Shown piece after piece: positions 18,459-27,714 of a DNA stretch of 64,000 bases. The stretch's first letter is position 1; each line of letters starts with the position of its first letter. The translations under genes and the position numbers were made by a program. The notes below the pieces were generated by a model. It did no database searches, was not told the DNA's origin, and saw nothing but the letters and a program-made list of their open reading frames with translations. This DNA is from JAYPLE01 sp047627515 (GTDB lineage Bacteria > Bacteroidota > Bacteroidia > Cytophagales > Cyclobacteriaceae), in assembly GCA_047627515.1 (NCBI GenBank), contig JBLHTU010000002.1, forward strand, positions 34,362 to 98,361. Reading direction: 5' to 3'.

Positions 18459-19442
18459 ATGAGCGTACCATATGAGATCCCTGTCCTTCAAAGTAAAATA
18501 AGGGACGAAATAGGGAAGTTATCTTTCGGACAATCTCCCGAAAACCTATATCAACCTATTGACTACATTATGTCCCTGGGCGGAAAGCGACTACGTCCAC
18601 TTCTCACTCTGCTTAGCTACCAACTTGGGGGTAAAGATCCAATAGATATTGTCAGACCAGCCCTAGTTGTGGAGGTGTTTCACAATTTCACACTGATGCA
18701 CGATGACATCATGGACAATGCTCCTATACGTCGAGGTCAACCTGCTGTCCATGAAAAATGGAATGAGAACGTTGCTATTTTAAGTGGAGATACTATGCTT
18801 GTCAAAGCATATGATATGTTACTTGAGTTGGACACAGCGATACTTCCTACAGTGATTAGACGTTTCAATCAAACAGCTGTGGAGGTATGTGAAGGCCAGC
18901 AGATTGATATGAACTTCGAGACCGAAGCAGAAGTGAGCGAACAGCAATATCTCGAGATGATCAGATTGAAGACGGCTGTTTTGCTGGGCTTCAGTTTAGA
19001 GTATGGGGGTCTTCTAGCAGGACTAGGTTCCTCAGTAGCGCAAGGGCTATATAGCATTGGAGAAAAAATGGGCATCGGTTTTCAATTGATGGACGATTAC
19101 TTGGATGTCTATGCCGATAAAGCAAAGTTTGGTAAGCAAGTAGGAGGAGATATTCTGTCTAATAAGAAGACCTTTCTACTCATAGAAGCACTCAATAAGG
19201 CCAGTGTAGCACAGAAGAAAGAACTCACTAGATGGCTCGATGCTGAAGACTATATAGCGGAGGAAAAGGTAGCCGCAGTGACTAAAATATATAATGAAAT
19301 AGGTATTCCTGAGCTGACAAAATCTAAAATGGATGCTTATTTTGATGAAGCATTTCTTTTACTGGAATCGCTTCCGGGCGATCAAAAAGCTAAAAATATG
19401 ATAATCGAATTTACGAATCAATTGATGAATAGAGAAAAGTGA
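18459..19442 (+). CDS. Polyprenyl diphosphate synthase
   Basis: This 327-aa trans-isoprenyl diphosphate synthase condenses isopentenyl diphosphate with allylic diphosphates. The first aspartate-rich motif is DDIMDNAP starting at Asp82, the second is DDYLD starting at Asp212, and GGKRLRPLL is present near the N-terminus. Chain length cannot be set reliably by eye; Bacteroidota relatives are annotated as farnesyl/geranylgeranyl or long-chain synthases. The TGA stop overlaps the ATG of the rhomboid gene. Confidence 0.88.
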   Translation: MSVPYEIPVLQSKIRDEIGKLSFGQSPENLYQPIDYIMSLGGKRLRPLLTLLSYQLGGKDPIDIVRPALVVEVFHNFTLMHDDIMDNAPIRRGQPAVHEKWNENVAILSGDTMLVKAYDMLLELDTAILPTVIRRFNQTAVEVCEGQQIDMNFETEAEVSEQQYLEMIRLKTAVLLGFSLEYGGLLAGLGSSVAQGLYSIGEKMGIGFQLMDDYLDVYADKAKFGKQVGGDILSNKKTFLLIEALNKASVAQKKELTRWLDAEDYIAEEKVAAVTKIYNEIGIPELTKSKMDAYFDEAFLLLESLPGDQKAKNMIIEFTNQLMNREK

Positions 19443-20065
19443 TGATGTCAGCCTCGTTAGTTATCATAGTTGTCACGGTCCTTATTAGTTTCCTCGCATG
19501 GAATAATGGAAATCTTTACTACGGGTTCATGATGAATCCGTATGATATTTTCAGAAAGAAGCAATATTGGAGGATGTTAACGTCAGGGTTTATTCACTCT
19601 GGCTACGTGCATTTGGGTTTCAATATGTTCACCTTCTATTTCTTCGGAAGTATTGTGGAAGTGATCTTTGGACAGGTATTGGGCTCATCAGGGTCCATAG
19701 TTTTCATCCTTTTTTATCTCTCTGCTATCATCATATCCGATTTGCCTACGGCTATCAAAAATCGAAATATTCCTGGTTTCAACAGTTTGGGTGCGTCAGG
19801 AGCAGTATCAGCTATGGTATTTGCTAGCATCATTTATCTACCACTTAATAAGATTTATCTATTCGCGATCATCGGTATTCCGGGCTTTATCCTGGGTATC
19901 CTTTACATTATCTATTCGTACACGCAGGGAAGAAATTTATCTGGCAATATCAATCATCAAGCGCATTTGTACGGAGCGATCTATGGAGTTGTGTTTGCGA
20001 TTTTTGTCTATCCACCGGCTGCAGAGCAATTTATCGAGCAGATTATGAGCTATCGCCCTTTCTAG
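19442..20065 (+). CDS. Rhomboid family intramembrane serine protease
   Basis: This protein of about 207 aa has six predicted transmembrane helices. The rhomboid catalytic dyad is Ser119 in GASGAVSAM and His175 in HQAHLYGAIYG, and the L1-loop HLGFNMFTFYFFG motif is present. It cleaves membrane proteins within the bilayer; the substrate is unknown. The start taken is the ATG at 19442, overlapping the previous stop; a GTG at 19439 and an ATG at 19445 are also possible. Confidence 0.88.
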   Translation: MMSASLVIIVVTVLISFLAWNNGNLYYGFMMNPYDIFRKKQYWRMLTSGFIHSGYVHLGFNMFTFYFFGSIVEVIFGQVLGSSGSIVFILFYLSAIIISDLPTAIKNRNIPGFNSLGASGAVSAMVFASIIYLPLNKIYLFAIIGIPGFILGILYIIYSYTQGRNLSGNINHQAHLYGAIYGVVFAIFVYPPAAEQFIEQIMSYRPF

Positions 20066-20102
20066 TAGCGCGCATTGAGCAGCAATCTCTAAACATATTT
20101 TT

Positions 20103-20576
20103 ATGGAGTTAAAAGTAGAATTCAGCTATCAGAAGCTAACCCTAGATAAGCTGGAGCAACGAGATCAGGCCTTATTTGAAAAGGCTGAGCAGGCGCTTCA
20201 ATATTCACATTCCCCCTATTCACAGTTTAAGGTCGCTTGTGCAATCAGGCTGACTAATGGGGTAGTTATTACAGGTAGTAATCAAGAAAACGCCTCTTAT
20301 CCGGCAGGACTTTGTGCGGAAAGAGTGGCGCTTTATGCTGCAAAATCCAGTCAATCCAGCCATGTGGAGACGATGATTATCATTGCGCGTAAGTCATCCG
20401 GAGAGAGCGCCGATGCAAATGCTTGCGGTAACTGCAGGCAAGTGATGGTTGAGTACGCATCGCTACAATCCGACCCTATTCGAGTATTAATGCAGCAATC
20501 AGATCAGGCGTTTATTCAGGTAAATGATGCCAAGGAACTCCTCCCTTTTCATTTTAATTCGGACGCATTAAGATAG
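20103..20576 (+). CDS. cdd: Cytidine deaminase
   Basis: This 157-aa enzyme deaminates cytidine or deoxycytidine to uridine in pyrimidine salvage. Zinc-site motifs are Cys71-Ala-Glu73 (YPAGLCAERVAL) and Cys108/Cys111 in ACGNCRQVMVEY. This is the three-cysteine, tetramer-type arrangement. The N-terminal SHSPYSQFKVACAI is also typical. The length is slightly above the usual 130-140 aa because of an N-terminal extension. Confidence 0.92.
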   Translation: MELKVEFSYQKLTLDKLEQRDQALFEKAEQALQYSHSPYSQFKVACAIRLTNGVVITGSNQENASYPAGLCAERVALYAAKSSQSSHVETMIIIARKSSGESADANACGNCRQVMVEYASLQSDPIRVLMQQSDQAFIQVNDAKELLPFHFNSDALR

Positions 20577-20601
20577 CTTTGCCTTTCAACGGATTAAATG
20601 C

Positions 20602-22278
20602 ATGGAAGAAGCGAAAAAGCCATCTCTCAACTTCATTGAACAAAACATTGAAAAAGACCTAGCGGCGGGTAAATATCAGCAGATCGTTACTCGGTTTCCA
20701 CCTGAGCCCAATGGGTATTTGCACATTGGTCATGCAAAATCCATCTGCTTGAATTTTGGCTTAGCCGAAAAGTATAATGGAAATTGTAACCTAAGATTTG
20801 ATGATACCAACCCAGAGAAAGAGGACACAGAATATGTAGACTCTATCAAGGAAAATATTCGATGGTTAGGTTTTGATTGGCAAGACCGAGAGTACTTTGC
20901 GTCAGATTACTTTGATACGTTGTATGATTATGCTGTTGCGCTAATCGACAAAGGGGTCGCTTATGTATGTGATCTAACCCAAGAGGAATTTAATCAGGTA
21001 AAAGGGAGCCCAACGGTGCCGGGTAAATCAAGCCCATTTAGAGAGCGGTCTGTTGAGGAAAACCAGATGCTTTTTGCTCAAATGAAAGAGGGTAAGTTCC
21101 AAAATGGGGAGAAAGTACTGCGTGCCAAAATAGATATGACTTCACCGAATATGCACATGCGTGATCCAATCCTATACAGGATCAAGCACATGGCGCATCA
21201 TCGAACGGGAGACGCATGGTGTATTTATCCTACCTATGATTTTGCCCATGGGCAGTCAGACAGTTTGGAGAAAGTAACGCACTCTCTATGTACGTTAGAA
21301 TTTGAAGTGCATCGACCGCTGTATGAATGGCTGCTCAAGCAGTTGGAAATATATCCTTCGAAGCAAACAGAGTTTGCTAGGCTGAACCTTAGCTATACCA
21401 TTGTAAGTAAGCGTAACCTCAGAGAGCTGGTAGAGCTCGGTCATGTTGCTGGATGGGATGACCCAAGAATGCCCACACTTGCTGGTATTAAAAGAAGAGG
21501 ATTTACACCAGCATCTATCAGAAAATTTGCTGAAACCATAGGCGTAGCAAGAAGAAATGGGATCACAGATGTTGCTTTATTAGAGCATGCAGTACGTGAG
21601 GATCTCAACAAAACAGCCAATAGAGTTTTCGGAATTTTGGACCCAGTGAAGTTGATCATCACTAACTGGGAAGAAGGGAATGTCGAAATGATGGATGCTG
21701 TGAATAACCCTGAGGATGAAGCGGCAGGTATTCGACAGATGCCTCTTACACGTGAGCTATATATCGATCAATCAGATTTCAAAGAGGATCCGCCAAGTCC
21801 TAAAAAATGGTATAGACTAGGGCCAGATCGTGAGGTAAGACTAAAATTCGGATACATTATCAAATGTACGGGCTACAAAAAGAATGACGAGTCAGGAGTC
21901 ATCGAAGAAATATATGCCGAGTACGATCCAGAAACTAGAAGTGGGCAAGACACGAGTGGTAAAAAAGTCAAGGGGACGTTGAGCTGGGTTTCAGCTACCG
22001 AAGGCATTAGAAGTCTAGAGATACGTATGTATGATCGCCTATTCAAAACTGAAAACCTGAACGCTATTGATGACGATTTTAAGAATCACATAAATGAAGA
22101 TTCGTTGGTCCTTAACCACAAAGCCGCTGTCGAGCCCTCACTAAAAGGTGCTAAGATCGGAGAGACTTTTCAGTTCGAAAGAATTGGTTATTTCAGAGTA
22201 GACGAAGACAGTACGGATGAGAAACTGGTCCTAAACCGCACGATTACTTTGCGAGACACATGGTCAAAGCAGCAATAG
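20602..22278 (+). CDS. glnS: Glutaminyl-tRNA synthetase
   Basis: This 558-aa class I synthetase charges tRNA-Gln. The HIGH motif is at residues 41-44 (GYLHIGHAKSICLNFG) and the KMSKS-equivalent is VSKR at 268-271. The FDDTNPEKE signature and the C-terminal anticodon-binding beta-barrels are present. Length and motifs match bacterial GlnRS, which implies direct charging of tRNA-Gln rather than sole reliance on the amidotransferase route. It converges with the phosphatase gene with a 1-bp gap. Confidence 0.96.
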   Translation: MEEAKKPSLNFIEQNIEKDLAAGKYQQIVTRFPPEPNGYLHIGHAKSICLNFGLAEKYNGNCNLRFDDTNPEKEDTEYVDSIKENIRWLGFDWQDREYFASDYFDTLYDYAVALIDKGVAYVCDLTQEEFNQVKGSPTVPGKSSPFRERSVEENQMLFAQMKEGKFQNGEKVLRAKIDMTSPNMHMRDPILYRIKHMAHHRTGDAWCIYPTYDFAHGQSDSLEKVTHSLCTLEFEVHRPLYEWLLKQLEIYPSKQTEFARLNLSYTIVSKRNLRELVELGHVAGWDDPRMPTLAGIKRRGFTPASIRKFAETIGVARRNGITDVALLEHAVREDLNKTANRVFGILDPVKLIITNWEEGNVEMMDAVNNPEDEAAGIRQMPLTRELYIDQSDFKEDPPSPKKWYRLGPDREVRLKFGYIIKCTGYKKNDESGVIEEIYAEYDPETRSGQDTSGKKVKGTLSWVSATEGIRSLEIRMYDRLFKTENLNAIDDDFKNHINEDSLVLNHKAAVEPSLKGAKIGETFQFERIGYFRVDEDSTDEKLVLNRTITLRDTWSKQQ

Positions 22279-22279
22279 C

Positions 22280-23356
22280 TTAACGTTCTATTGCTTGCAT
22301 CATCTTGTGGTATATGTCTGTATTTTGATATATTCCACCAAACAGCTCTGACCCAGGTCCATAGGCAAAGACAGGAATAAGGGTTGTGGAATGCCCACCT
22401 GTTGAAAAGCTAGGTGCTATCTCATTATAGTTCCCTTGATTTGACCCTAGAGTAAATCCGCCCGTCTCATGATCTGCCGTCACAATAACCAGCGTGTTGC
22501 CATCTTTTTGGGCGTAGTCAAGCACTTCACCAATGGTAGCGTCAAAGTCTAAAAGTTCAGTAATAAGGTAGTCTGCGTCGTTGTCATGACCACCCCAATC
22601 GATCTGTGAACCTTCGACCATCATAAAAAACGAACCTCCTTTATTATCTAAATAGCGGGACCCTTTGGTGAAAGCCTGAGACAAAAAGGCTCCTCTACCA
22701 TCCAGCATTCTTGGCATGCCATCTTCGGCCATCAAAAATATCTGTCTTTTATCGAGGTTCATTTTTTCGGTGATAGTATCACTATGGACTTCGAAGTCAG
22801 CTGTTTGTAAGGCTTCAAAACTATTTTGGTTGTCGATGTTGCCAGAGAAATACTCTAAGCCCCCACCAGCAATAAAATCAACAGGAGATTCTGCTAGTTG
22901 CGCTGCAATTTCGTCTGCCATCCTACGGGACCGTTGATGTGCATAGAAGCTGGCAGGTGTAGCGTGCGTGATAGAAGACGTCGAAATGACGCCCGTATTC
23001 CACCCTTTATCAGAAACGATTTCTATGATTGTAGGAACGGAAATTGTGTCGCTGTCTACACCGATTGCCCCATTATAAGATTTCACACCACTGGCAAAAG
23101 CAGTGGCACCTGCAGCTGAATCAGTGATTTTTTGCTTGGCAGAGGAGGTGTTGATCAGTCCGATTGTGGAGAATCTACTAAAATTTGGCGATGACTCTTT
23201 ATAATAATAAGCGGACGAGACCTGACTCAAACCCATTCCATCTCCAATTAATAAAATGACTTTTGTGGGTTTTGGCAAGTTAGGGGCAGATGATTCTGTG
23301 GGTGTATCACATGAATAAAGCGTGACAGCGAGGAGGATTATGATGATTCTTTTCAT
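22280..23356 (-). CDS. Alkaline phosphatase (PhoA superfamily) lipoprotein
   Basis: This 358-aa exported enzyme has a lipoprotein signal ending at the lipobox LYSC. Catalytic-site features are LLIGDGMGLSQVS (first metal aspartate), the nucleophile Ser80 in TDSAAGATAFASG, VEGSQIDWGGHDND, and VTADHETGGF near the C-terminus with the metal ligand. It releases phosphate from organic esters in the periplasm. It is shorter than E. coli PhoA, as expected for Bacteroidota members. It is the last of three minus-strand genes. Confidence 0.92.
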   Translation of the reverse strand: MKRIIIILLAVTLYSCDTPTESSAPNLPKPTKVILLIGDGMGLSQVSSAYYYKESSPNFSRFSTIGLINTSSAKQKITDSAAGATAFASGVKSYNGAIGVDSDTISVPTIIEIVSDKGWNTGVISTSSITHATPASFYAHQRSRRMADEIAAQLAESPVDFIAGGGLEYFSGNIDNQNSFEALQTADFEVHSDTITEKMNLDKRQIFLMAEDGMPRMLDGRGAFLSQAFTKGSRYLDNKGGSFFMMVEGSQIDWGGHDNDADYLITELLDFDATIGEVLDYAQKDGNTLVIVTADHETGGFTLGSNQGNYNEIAPSFSTGGHSTTLIPVFAYGPGSELFGGIYQNTDIYHKMMQAIER

Positions 23357-23374
23357 GAGAAAGGTATTTCTAGT

Positions 23375-23806
23375 TTATTTGGCGAATAGTTGCTCGATGT
23401 TTTTAAAAGCTTTGAATTCTAGTGCATTTCCTGACGGATCTTTAAAAAACATAGTCGCTTGTTCACCGGCTTGTCCTACAAAGCGAATGTAGGGGGCTAT
23501 GATAAACTCAATGTTGACCTGCTGTAATCTTTCAGACAGAGATTGCCAATCATACCAGTCCAAGACAACTCCAAAGTGTGGTACGGGGACATTATGGCCA
23601 TCCACGGGATTATGATCAGGTTCTGACACGTCGGATTTTTGACTTTTCACTTCATGGATGACTAATTGATGCCCGTAGAAATCAAAATCTACCCATTGGG
23701 AGTCGCTGCGTCCTTCTTCACATCCTAGGACCTTTCCGTAGAATTCTCGACATGATGACAGGTTCTGCACAGGAATAGCTAGATGGAAGGGGTTTAATTT
23801 TTTCAT
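23375..23806 (-). CDS. VOC (glyoxalase/bleomycin resistance) family protein
   Basis: This 143-aa protein has paired beta-alpha-beta-beta-beta modules: NPFHLAIPVQNLSSCREFYGKVLG at the start and FFKDPSGNALEFKAF at the end. The metal ligand positions His and Glu are retained. Members are dioxygenases, isomerases or binding proteins; the reaction cannot be told from the sequence. It lies between the phosphatase gene (18 bp) and the small secreted protein gene (11 bp). Confidence 0.88.
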   Translation of the reverse strand: MKKLNPFHLAIPVQNLSSCREFYGKVLGCEEGRSDSQWVDFDFYGHQLVIHEVKSQKSDVSEPDHNPVDGHNVPVPHFGVVLDWYDWQSLSERLQQVNIEFIIAPYIRFVGQAGEQATMFFKDPSGNALEFKAFKNIEQLFAK

Positions 23807-23817
23807 AGTTTATTGAT

Positions 23818-24180
23818 TTACCAGTCTTTGGAGAGTGTTCTATCTATCTCTTTCTGTCGTGAAATGTATCGCCGGTACTGAGCAGGGGAGAGCAGCGATC
23901 TCATTTGCTTGTTCTTAACCTTTCTAATCTTCTTGATTTTTGATTTTCTCATATTATCCGGCATATCAGAAAGCATTATACGCATTTCTTCTTTATCGGC
24001 GTTCCTGGTGATGATTTGGTATTCTTTATTTTGATAAAAATTAAGGTCTAGTAGAGCCAGGTATGAATTTTGGGCTACTATAAATGCATCTCTATTCAAG
24101 TGATCTTTCGACTGACCACTTACCCATAGCGCAGAGCTGCTACACATAATTAAGAATGCCGTACGCCAGAAGATCAACAT
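23818..24180 (-). CDS. Small secreted protein of unknown function
   Basis: This 120-aa protein has an N-terminal signal sequence (MLIFWRTAFLIMCSSSALWVSG). The mature part is short, charged and basic (KSKIKKIRKVKNKQMRSLL, then AQYRRYISRQKEID). I do not recognise a family. It is the first of a three-gene minus-strand run. The divergent intergenic region upstream contains a perfect 10-bp inverted repeat. Confidence 0.6.
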   Translation of the reverse strand: MLIFWRTAFLIMCSSSALWVSGQSKDHLNRDAFIVAQNSYLALLDLNFYQNKEYQIITRNADKEEMRIMLSDMPDNMRKSKIKKIRKVKNKQMRSLLSPAQYRRYISRQKEIDRTLSKDW

Positions 24181-24221
24181 GAAACAAATGTAAATCGAAA
24201 TGCAACATCAAGCCCTATGAT

Positions 24222-24247
24222 TTCATCTGACAGGTAAGTCAGATGAA
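24222..24247. promoter_or_regulatory. Perfect 10-bp inverted repeat in divergent intergenic region
   Basis: TTCATCTGAC and GTCAGATGAA are exact reverse complements separated by 6 bp. The site lies 41 bp upstream of the minus-strand gene start at 24180 and 46 bp upstream of the plus-strand start at 24294. It could be a shared operator or a hairpin in one leader. There is no T-run, so it is not a standard terminator. Confidence 0.45.
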
Positions 24248-24293
24248 GGCTTTAGTATTAGATTGTATAAAAAAACTGTTTCTTTGATTTTAT

Positions 24294-25619
24294 ATGGTTA
24301 ACAAAAACAACGAAGCGAAGACCCCAAATTGGCTGGTTGAGCTTCAACAAAAAAGTTGGGAGCCGGAAATATTACTTTCTGGTATTGTTCTGTATGGAAT
24401 GTTTAAAATGCCGGACTTACTTGATCAATCTCTCTTGTTTTTTGAGACAAGTGTACTTGGCAGCGATTCTAGTTTCAACTTCATGGTGTATTCTTTGAAA
24501 GTTGGAATTTATTGGTTGATTGGAGGATTGATCTTACACTTGGTAAGTCGAGGGGTCTGGGTAGGTATGGTTGGATTGAGCTATACTTTTCCCAACGGGA
24601 TTAATACGCAACGCTTAAAATATAAGGAACCGTTTGCCAGCAGATTGAATAGAACACCCGGGTACATTCAATCAATTGAAAACCTCGAGAAAATCAGCAG
24701 CTCGCTTTTTGCTTTATCGTTTTTGCTTTTTATGTGTGTGCTGGGTGCTTATGTATACATAATGGTATTAATTATTGTACCTGGTTACTTTTACGAGCAG
24801 GTTTTTGAATTCCCGAAAGAAGGACTTGTCGACAATATTTTCTCGTTTTACATTCTCGCTGTTCTTGTGATTGGCTTTGTATCAACGGTCGATTTTGTGA
24901 CGATAGGCTTTTTCAGACGTTATAAATGGGTTGCTAAGATCTATTGGCCATTCTATTGGCTCGCAAGCCTATTGACTTTATCGCGGTTTTATCGCAGTGT
25001 ATACTACGGCTTGATAAGCAATGTCAATAGGTGGGGCGTATTTACATTTTTTATTGTTTTCTGTTTTGCGACAGTTTTCATTTTTAATATGTCGAAAGAG
25101 TCCAGTTATCCAGGAGATGGTTTAAGCAGTATCACATACTGGAGCAATACCTTAGGTTACGGGGCATTTAACGGATATTACGATGACCAGAATCAGGAAA
25201 AATTTTCTGTTAGGGCTAGCATTCCCTCCGATGTGATCGATGGAAATGTGCTGAGATTGTTCGTAGTTGCACATGTAGACAATCAGGATTCTATTACCGC
25301 ATGGACAAAAAAACTCCCTCAGAAGATAAAGTTTGATTCATTAAAAGGAGCTGCTAAGATGAGCGAGGCGGTTCGAACCTATTTTCGGGTAAAAATTGAT
25401 GATTCAGAGTATGATGATCTGCCCATGAAATTTCACTTTAAATCTCATACACAACAGAAAGGTTATCTTTTTTATATCGATATATCTGGTCTGAATAGAG
25501 GCTTGCACGATTTGACTCTATCTGTACCACGAGGAGAATCCGCATTCCAGATTGCAGCTAAAATCCCCTTCTACAGAGATTTAAGATTAAATTCAGGATT
25601 ATTTAAGGCCGAACCCTAG
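24294..25619 (+). CDS. Polytopic membrane protein of unknown function with C-terminal soluble domain
   Basis: This 441-aa protein starts with a short soluble N-terminus (WLVELQQKSWEPEILLSG). About six transmembrane helices span residues ~30-270. A C-terminal soluble domain of ~170 residues, probably periplasmic, begins near SYPGDGLSSITYWS. I do not recognise a family. A decayed tandem paralogue follows directly and keeps recognisable copies of the same segments, so the gene arose by or gave rise to a local duplication. This copy is intact. Confidence 0.75.
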   Translation: MVNKNNEAKTPNWLVELQQKSWEPEILLSGIVLYGMFKMPDLLDQSLLFFETSVLGSDSSFNFMVYSLKVGIYWLIGGLILHLVSRGVWVGMVGLSYTFPNGINTQRLKYKEPFASRLNRTPGYIQSIENLEKISSSLFALSFLLFMCVLGAYVYIMVLIIVPGYFYEQVFEFPKEGLVDNIFSFYILAVLVIGFVSTVDFVTIGFFRRYKWVAKIYWPFYWLASLLTLSRFYRSVYYGLISNVNRWGVFTFFIVFCFATVFIFNMSKESSYPGDGLSSITYWSNTLGYGAFNGYYDDQNQEKFSVRASIPSDVIDGNVLRLFVVAHVDNQDSITAWTKKLPQKIKFDSLKGAAKMSEAVRTYFRVKIDDSEYDDLPMKFHFKSHTQQKGYLFYIDISGLNRGLHDLTLSVPRGESAFQIAAKIPFYRDLRLNSGLFKAEP

Positions 25620-25639
25620 TCAACCGAAGAACAGTTTCT

Positions 25640-26889
25640 GAAACTCAAACCCATGCTGTCTAAAGGAGGAAGTCTCCGGAGAGTTCCGCGCCTAAATGAC
25701 TGCAGGATCTCCATCAAAAAAAGCTGGGAGCTTGAAATATTACTGTCAGGGATTGTTCTGTATGTTTCATTTGACCGGATATTTGGATGAGTTTCTTGCC
25801 TATTTTAAGCTCAATATATGGTAGGCTTGAGCGCTACTTTTCCAAAAGGAGTCTCGAAGGGAAAGCTCTCATATAAAGGACGATTCGACGATCGAGTGAA
25901 TAGAATGCCATCTATTATTCACACTATCAATCAACTTGAAAAAGTAAGTAGCTCTCTTTTTTCGCTCTATTTTATGCTTGTCAGGAGCTTGATTTGAGTG
26001 TATCTCTATATGCTGATACTGGTGATTGTTCCGTTGCTAGTAATGGTCCTGTTTTTTGGTGTGGATTACTCGAGTCAAGCGACAGCCAATTTCCAGTTTT
26101 ATGTGGTAGCCGTTGTCTTAATAGAAGCTATTGCTGTTTTTGATTTTGTGTCTTCTCAAGAGAATCAAGTGGCTAGAACGAGTTTATAGGCCTGTGCAGC
26201 GGGTCATGAGCGTGCTTACACTTTCTAGATTTTACCGAAATGTCTACTATTGTATTTGCGAGTAATGTCAATAAATGGTGGCTATCGGCGCTTTTAATAA
26301 CTTTTCTATTAGCAAGTTCTCTTGGAGCTGCTCTGACAAATTCAGATGGGTTTGGGGAGATTCTATTTCCAGATTAGAAAAATGGAAAAGACGTGAAGGT
26401 GGACTTGTCTATCCAGGGAACTACGATGATCAGAGTAAAGGCAAAGGCTCTTCGATTGCTAGCGTTCAATCTGATATCATAGATCGGGGGATACTCAAGC
26501 TATTTATTGTTGCTGATATAAAAGTGGAGGGTTTAATAAAGGAGTACGTCAAATATGACTCAATGTCGAGTGCTCAGCCACAAATGTTCAGAAGGGATAT
26601 GAATTTAGCGACAATAGAAAAATTCTATCGTTTCTACATTGATGATTCTTTGAAATTAGATTATGAACTATTATTTCATTACAATACTGCCACGGAACAG
26701 AAGGGGTGCTTGGCATACGTATACGTATCATATCTGCAACGTGATTTACACAAGCTGAAATTGGCCCCTTCACCGACACTGATTGGAGAAGGTGCTTAGT
26801 CTATCATTGAGTTTTATAAAACCAATGCAGCAAACGCAGTATCTCAAGTACCCGGCGAAATTGGCGCCGATCAATATGTATTTAACTAG
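25640..26889 (+). pseudogene. Decayed paralogue of the upstream membrane protein gene
   Basis: Fragments in different frames align in order with the intact gene. KSWELEILLSGIVLY (~25718) matches the N-terminus. MVGLSATFPKGVSKGKLSYKG (from 25818) matches MVGLSYTFPNG. VYLYMLILVIVP (~25998) matches YVYIMVLIIVP. GNYDDQ...DIIDRGILKLFIVADI (~26420-26530) matches YYDDQ...DVIDGNVLRLFVVAH. A terminal SIIEFYKTNAANAV...VFN, stop at 26889, matches the C-terminus. Several frameshifts, deletions and stops separate them. At least part of the transmembrane region is missing. Boundaries are approximate. Confidence 0.85.
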
Positions 26890-26894
26890 CATAA

Positions 26895-27713
26895 ATGGCA
26901 ATTATCAAAACAACGACAGAGGAACTAAGAGAAGGAGATATTGGGATGATCGGACTCCCTTGGGACACTAATAGCTCTTATCTCATGGGTAGTGCGGAGG
27001 CCCCGACAAAGATCATAGAAAGTATAGACTCCCCCTCGGCCAATTATTATACTGAGTCTTTGATCGACCTCAATGAGCACCCAAGGCTTAAATGGCTGGG
27101 CGATGCCGAACTTAATAATTTTATGGACATCGAGTCCCATTTGTCAAAGATTCTTAAGAAAGGTGCCATACCATTTTCTCTTGGTGGAGATCACTCTGTC
27201 GCCTATCCTGTTCTGAGAGCAGTAAGTAGACATGTGGGGAAAGTCACTATAATTCAGTTCGATGCGCACAATGATCTGTATCATGATTTTGAGGGAAATC
27301 CTTACTCCCACGCTTCACCTTTTGCACGCATCATGGAGGGAGACCTTGCAGCACGTCTCATACAAGTTGGCATCCGAACGATGACAACACATCAGCAGCA
27401 ACAGGCATCTGACCTGGGTGTAGAAGTGTATTCAATGCAAGACCTTAATCTAGTTGACTTATCACAGATAAAGGAACCGCTTTATATCAGTTTTGATATG
27501 GATGTGTTGGATCCTGCATTTGCACCAGGTGTTTCACATCATGAGCCGGGTGGTATGAGTACTAGGGAAGCAATCAGCATGCTTCAGTCCATCAATGCGC
27601 CGATCGTGGGGATGGATCTAGTTGAGTACAATCCGCATAGAGATCCCACGGGAATGACTGGTATGGTTGCCGCTAAGATTGCCAAAGAAATGTTGGCTTT
27701 GCTACTTAGGTAG
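26895..27713 (+). CDS. speB: Agmatinase/arginase (ureohydrolase) family protein
   Basis: This 272-aa binuclear manganese ureohydrolase has metal ligands His100 (GGDHS), Asp123/His125/Asp127 (FDAHNDLY) and Asp201/Asp203 (SFDMDVLDPAFAPG). DLYHDFEGNPYSHASPFARI is closest to agmatinases, which hydrolyse agmatine to putrescine and urea. Arginase or guanidinobutyrase activity cannot be excluded without structure. It starts 5 bp after the end of the decayed paralogue and ends 1 bp before the convergent ABC permease gene. Confidence 0.85.
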   Translation: MAIIKTTTEELREGDIGMIGLPWDTNSSYLMGSAEAPTKIIESIDSPSANYYTESLIDLNEHPRLKWLGDAELNNFMDIESHLSKILKKGAIPFSLGGDHSVAYPVLRAVSRHVGKVTIIQFDAHNDLYHDFEGNPYSHASPFARIMEGDLAARLIQVGIRTMTTHQQQQASDLGVEVYSMQDLNLVDLSQIKEPLYISFDMDVLDPAFAPGVSHHEPGGMSTREAISMLQSINAPIVGMDLVEYNPHRDPTGMTGMVAAKIAKEMLALLLR

Positions 27714-27714
27714 C

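Noticed and set aside
26783..26971. A 62-codon frame between the decayed paralogue and the agmatinase gene
   Set aside because: It overlaps the agmatinase start in another frame and has no coding character; the true signal there is the C-terminal remnant of the decayed paralogue.
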